A stretch of 64,000 nucleotides of DNA from Halomonas sp. McH1-25 (lineage in GTDB: Bacteria > Pseudomonadota > Gammaproteobacteria > Pseudomonadales > Halomonadaceae), in NCBI RefSeq assembly GCF_022348165.1, contig NZ_JAKRFI010000010.1:1-64000 (forward strand), given 5' to 3'. A program made the translations under genes and the position numbers. Each line of letters opens with the position of its first letter. Position 1 is the first letter of the stretch. The notes under the pieces were generated by a model, which was not told the origin of the DNA, did not search any database, and saw only the letters and a program-made list of their open reading frames with translations. Below are positions 60,483-64,000 of this stretch, one piece after another.

Positions 60483-62006
60483 TTACATCTGCGTCACACT
60501 AGCCGGCGCAGTCACTACAGTCACTCGGTTATAGCCGTTGCGTTTCGATCGATACATGCATTGATCGGCCGTTTCGATCAATTCGCCGATACTCGCGAAC
60601 TGCCCTGCCTTCTCCATGGCAGCGATGCCGTACGATGCCGTAACGAGGATAGGTACACCATGGACATGGGCCAAGGCCTTGGCTTCGACCTGTCGGCGAA
60701 TGTCTTTCACTCTCTGACGAGCCACGTCGCTGCCCGCTCCCGGCAGAACGACGACGAACTCCTCGCCTCCATAGCGCCCCGTCAATGCTTCGTCATCAAT
60801 GAACATGTCGGTCAAAATGGACGCAAAGCCCTTCAGAACGTCGTCCCCCGTTGCATGACCGAACTCGTCGTTGACGTGCTTGAAACGGTCCAGGTCGATG
60901 AAGATGAGCGATAGGCTGTCTGCGTTGACGCTTGCCTGCTGAAAAAGCGCTTCCAGACGCTGCTCCAGGTAGCGCCGATTGTATAGGCCGGTGAGCGGGT
61001 CGACTCTGACCTGGTGACTGAGCATTTCCTGCTGCTGGCGAAGCGCTTCGATCTCTTGCTGCTGACGCAGCAGATCCTGCTGAAGGCGGACATTCTGCTC
61101 GGCAAGCAACAGCTTGGCTTCGAACATCAATTGGTTGGCATTGAGGGGCTGCGGCAAGGCGACGTTATACAGCGCCGCCACCGAAGGGAGCTGCTCCTGC
61201 AGCGTCATGATCTTTTCGATCATCCCGGGGGAGTCCAGACCGAAGTATTGCTCGAGCGAGGCCATCGCCACGCTCAGCGCCGCCTCGCCTTTCAGCCAGG
61301 CATCAGCCAGCGCGCCCGAAGCGATGAGGCAGTTCAGGGCTTGCGTCGTCCGTGAATCCGAACGCGCCATGATCTCATGGCTTTGGGCTATCCAATGCGC
61401 GGTCCTTTCCGAGAGCTTCCATCGTGCCGCCAGCCAGGCACCGACTTCGGCATGATCCGTCCCGTAAAACCGACGCTCTTCTTCAAGCAACGAAGCATGA
61501 TCCGCGGCAGCTTCGAGCACTGGCCGGTAGTGGCCGGCATCGACGGCATACAGCGCTAGCATCCCGATATCCTGAAGCAGTGAGGCGGTGTAAAGCGCGC
61601 CCCCCTCTGCATCCAGCCCCAAGGTCTCGGCGAGCGACTTCGCGCTCAGCGCACAGATGAGCGAACGTTGCCAATAGTGTTCTAGATCCATGCCCGGGAA
61701 TGCCTGGTTTTCGGTGGCGGAAACCAGGCTACAGCCTAGCGCCAGGGAGAGCGTTTTCTCCATACCGATCCGGCTAACGGCTTGCTGAAGATCTTCGACA
61801 GGGCGGGTCTGGGTGAAATACACCGTGTTGGCCACGGAAAGCACACGTACCGAGAGGGCTGGGTCGGTCCCCAGGGTAGTCACTATTTGCTGGATACTGC
61901 TTTCGGGGTCCCTTGCCAACTCAATAACGCGTAGAACAGCGGCCGGCAAAGAGGGTAAGTTGGTGCATTGCTCGAGAGATTGACGCAATCCATACGGCAA
62001 CATCAT
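60483..62006 (-). CDS. HDOD domain-GGDEF domain protein (putative diguanylate cyclase)
   Basis: A 507-residue signalling protein. Residues about 1-260 are an HDOD domain (LPSLPAAVLRVIELARDPESSIQQIVTTLGTDPALSVRVLSVANT), residues about 285-330 a coiled coil rich in Gln and Leu, and the C-terminus a GGDEF domain with DPLTGLYNRRYLEQRL, FIDLDRFKHVNDEFGH and active site GGEEF. The RxxD inhibition site expected before GGEEF is missing (DDEA instead), so product inhibition is unlikely. It would make c-di-GMP in the cytoplasm. The start is ATG at 62006 after AAGGAG; ATG at 62003 is equally possible. Confidence 0.9.
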   Translation of the reverse strand: MMLPYGLRQSLEQCTNLPSLPAAVLRVIELARDPESSIQQIVTTLGTDPALSVRVLSVANTVYFTQTRPVEDLQQAVSRIGMEKTLSLALGCSLVSATENQAFPGMDLEHYWQRSLICALSAKSLAETLGLDAEGGALYTASLLQDIGMLALYAVDAGHYRPVLEAAADHASLLEEERRFYGTDHAEVGAWLAARWKLSERTAHWIAQSHEIMARSDSRTTQALNCLIASGALADAWLKGEAALSVAMASLEQYFGLDSPGMIEKIMTLQEQLPSVAALYNVALPQPLNANQLMFEAKLLLAEQNVRLQQDLLRQQQEIEALRQQQEMLSHQVRVDPLTGLYNRRYLEQRLEALFQQASVNADSLSLIFIDLDRFKHVNDEFGHATGDDVLKGFASILTDMFIDDEALTGRYGGEEFVVVLPGAGSDVARQRVKDIRRQVEAKALAHVHGVPILVTASYGIAAMEKAGQFASIGELIETADQCMYRSKRNGYNRVTVVTAPASVTQM

Positions 62007-62233
62007 TGTTCTCCTTTCGGTCGCCTCGAGAGACGCCGAGCTCAAACCCTAGAGGGGAATGCTGCCAGTATTTGGCGCGCTGTGCTGATCGTCAACTCGT
62101 AATAGGTATTGTGCAAAGATATGCATAAATTGTTTTTTGCAGCTCACGATAGGCGCTGTTTTCCTAACTTGGATCATTCATGCCTTTCTTCTCTCGATGT
62201 GTCAGTTCCGATATGTATTGTCAGGAGTAGTCA

Positions 62234-62833
62234 ATGACCGACCGCAGCCAACGCCACAAACGCTCCATGGAAAAACTCAAGGCGCATGTCGACGAACGAG
62301 TCGCCAATGCGCAGGAACAGCGCGGTCTTCTGCTGGTGTTCACCGGTAATGGCAAGGGCAAGACCACAGCAGCTTGGGGTACCGTCACCCGCACCCTGGG
62401 CTATGGTTACCGGGTGGGTGTCGTACAGTTCATCAAGGGCCTCTGGGAGTGCGGAGAACGGGACCGCCTCGAGAGCGATCCCAACTTAGCGGTCACCGTT
62501 ATGGCAACGGGCTTCACCTGGGAAACCCAGGATCGCGAAGCCGATACCGCCGCTTGCCAGCAAGTCTGGCAGGACGCTGCCCGAATGCTGGCCGATGAGT
62601 CGATCTATCTCGTCGTGCTCGACGAGATCACCTACATGCTCAAGTTCGGCTACCTGGATTTCGGTACGCTCAGACGGGCTCTCGAAAACCGACCCAAGGA
62701 GCAGACTGTCATCATTACCGGCCGCAATGCTCACCGCGAGCTGCTCGAGATGGCCGATACCGTCACGGAAATGCAGGAAATTCGTCATGCCTTCAATGCG
62801 GGCGTACAGGCCCGTCGTGGCATCGATTATTGA
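62234..62833 (+). CDS. cobO: Cob(I)yrinic acid a,c-diamide adenosyltransferase (CobO/BtuR)
   Basis: A 199-residue adenosyltransferase that attaches the 5'-deoxyadenosyl group to cobalt in cobalamin synthesis or salvage. The P-loop GNGKGKTTAAWG is at about residues 37-48, followed by VGVVQFIKGLWECGERD and the VVLDEITYMLKFGYLD block. An AGGAG site lies six bases before the ATG. No other cobalamin gene is adjacent, and I saw no cobalamin riboswitch in the 190 bases upstream. Confidence 0.93.
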   Translation: MTDRSQRHKRSMEKLKAHVDERVANAQEQRGLLLVFTGNGKGKTTAAWGTVTRTLGYGYRVGVVQFIKGLWECGERDRLESDPNLAVTVMATGFTWETQDREADTAACQQVWQDAARMLADESIYLVVLDEITYMLKFGYLDFGTLRRALENRPKEQTVIITGRNAHRELLEMADTVTEMQEIRHAFNAGVQARRGIDY

Positions 62834-62871
62834 GAGACAAGTCGTTCAACAGCGTGACTCAAGGAGACGTC

Positions 62872-63645
62872 ATGTTTGCTTATATCGCCAAGACATTACC
62901 GCTGGCATTGCTGCTGGGTACTTGCCTGACTGCGCCAGCCTTCGCCCAGACGCCGCCCCAGACGATTCCTCAGCGGATCCAGGTACAGGCACAGGCCGAT
63001 GTTTCGGTGGCGCCCGACATGGCCACGCTGGAAGCGCGTCTTTGGGAGCGCACACCAGCCGTTGCCCAGGCGCAAGACACCCAGACCGACCCTGCAGCAC
63101 TTGCCCAGGCGCGTGAGCGACTGGAAACGAGAACCGGCGAACTGATTCGTGCGCTCGAGCAGGCCGGCCTGGATAAGCAGGCAATCAGCGCTGGCTCCCT
63201 ATCGATCCACCCCGATTACGTGCAGGCGCCATCCCGCCAGGGGGAAAGCGAGGCGCCGCTGGTGCGTACGCAACTGGAACGCCCCATCAGCGTGCGCATC
63301 GATGCGCTCGACCGCGTCCCGAGGATTCTCGATGCGCTGACCCAGGCCGGCGTCGACTCACTGGATGGCATCACCTACGATCTCAAGGATCGCGATGCGG
63401 TCAGCGACCAGGCGTTGACACAAGCCCTGCAAAAGGCACGGGACAAGGCCCAGCTGATCGCCGATACCCTGGGTATCGAACTGGGACGGGTGCAGAACGT
63501 TCAGGAAAATACCCCGCCCATCTTTGCCCCGCGCATGGCCGCGATGCGTGCCGACGGCATGGAGAGCAAGGCGCAGGTGGAATATCGGCCAGGCGAGATC
63601 ACCATCGAGACGGCAGTCAGTGTGGATTGGGGAATTGCAGAATAA
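62872..63645 (+). CDS. SIMPL domain (DUF541) periplasmic protein
   Basis: A 257-residue exported protein: signal peptide at residues 1-22 (ending APAFAQ) and a single SIMPL/DUF541 domain with VQAQADVSVAPDMATLEARLW and SVRIDALDRVPRILDALTQAGVDSLDGITYDLKDRD. Family members include E. coli YggE, linked to oxidative stress defence, but biochemical function is unclear. The ATG at 62872 has AAGGAGA before it. A frame starting at 62830 overlapping cobO is a less likely start. Confidence 0.88.
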   Translation: MFAYIAKTLPLALLLGTCLTAPAFAQTPPQTIPQRIQVQAQADVSVAPDMATLEARLWERTPAVAQAQDTQTDPAALAQARERLETRTGELIRALEQAGLDKQAISAGSLSIHPDYVQAPSRQGESEAPLVRTQLERPISVRIDALDRVPRILDALTQAGVDSLDGITYDLKDRDAVSDQALTQALQKARDKAQLIADTLGIELGRVQNVQENTPPIFAPRMAAMRADGMESKAQVEYRPGEITIETAVSVDWGIAE

Positions 63646-63667
63646 TAAAAGACCGTCCACCTGGAAC

Positions 63668-63700
63668 GGAAAAGGCCTCGTCAAGCGAGGCCTTTTCCTT
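63668..63700. terminator. Bidirectional terminator SIMPL gene / serS
   Basis: A perfect 13-base-pair stem (63668-63680 with 63686-63698), loop TCAAG, lies between two convergent genes. The arms begin and end with runs of A and T so both strands can use it. Confidence 0.87.
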
Positions 63701-63723
63701 CTCTGGCGGATCAACGGCTGCAC

Positions 63724-64000
<277 letters not shown>

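Noticed and set aside
62046-62233. Cobalamin riboswitch upstream of cobO
   Set aside because: The 188 bases lack the B12-box (GCCACTG) and are too short and AT-rich for the full element.

Overview
The window looks like a chromosomal segment of a moderately halophilic gammaproteobacterium of the Halomonadaceae (Halomonas or Chromohalobacter type). The basis is a GC-rich coding background, a complete betI-betB-betA choline-to-glycine-betaine operon with a choline-binding protein, gammaproteobacterial gene orders (rpmF-plsX-fabD-fabG-acpP-fabF-pabC-mltG-tmk-holB-pilZ-tatD) and a GTG/ATG start usage with strong Shine-Dalgarno sites. The taxonomic call is inference from gene content; no search was run.

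Layout. 1-5.9 kb: start of etfB (cut by the window edge) divergent from the ETF:ubiquinone oxidoreductase gene, then a sulfurtransferase, a UvrD-like helicase and a DUF1285 gene on the minus strand. 5.9-16.1 kb: a long minus-strand housekeeping cluster running yceD-rpmF-plsX-fabD-fabG-acpP-fabF-pabC-mltG-tmk-holB-pilZ-tatD, covering fatty acid synthesis, DNA replication and cell-wall trimming; fabH is absent between plsX and fabD, where a long perfect hairpin sits instead. 16.2-23.2 kb: maf, an S49 protease, a HAD phosphatase and rluC, then divergent rne (RNase E) behind a 675-base leader region. 23.3-28.5 kb: an M18 aminopeptidase, the tail-specific protease prc and a broken ligB.

28.5-39.9 kb is the most distinctive block: a tightly overlapping minus-strand operon encoding alternative complex III (ActA-F) followed by a caa3-type cytochrome c oxidase (CtaC with a fused cytochrome c, CtaD, CtaE, CtaF) and one uncharacterised membrane protein. 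Together these would take electrons from quinol to oxygen without a bc1 complex. A divergent copper-type P-ATPase beside it may supply copper to the CuA/CuB centres. 42.5-43.0 kb has three tandem tRNA-Asn genes and a tRNA-Met.

43.1-48.2 kb: choline uptake and oxidation (choX divergent from betIBA, with a BetI-like operator between). 48.3-57.6 kb: FadE acyl-CoA dehydrogenase, RlpA, a quinone oxidoreductase with an unusual Gln/Asp/Ala tail, a KduD-like dehydrogenase, UgpQ, a motAB stator pair and a NupC transporter. 57.7-64 kb: OpgD, a radical SAM protein behind a 34-base perfect palindrome containing a consensus SOS (LexA) box, an HDOD-GGDEF protein, CobO, a SIMPL-domain protein and the 3' end of serS. 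No rRNA, insertion sequence, prophage or CRISPR array was seen.
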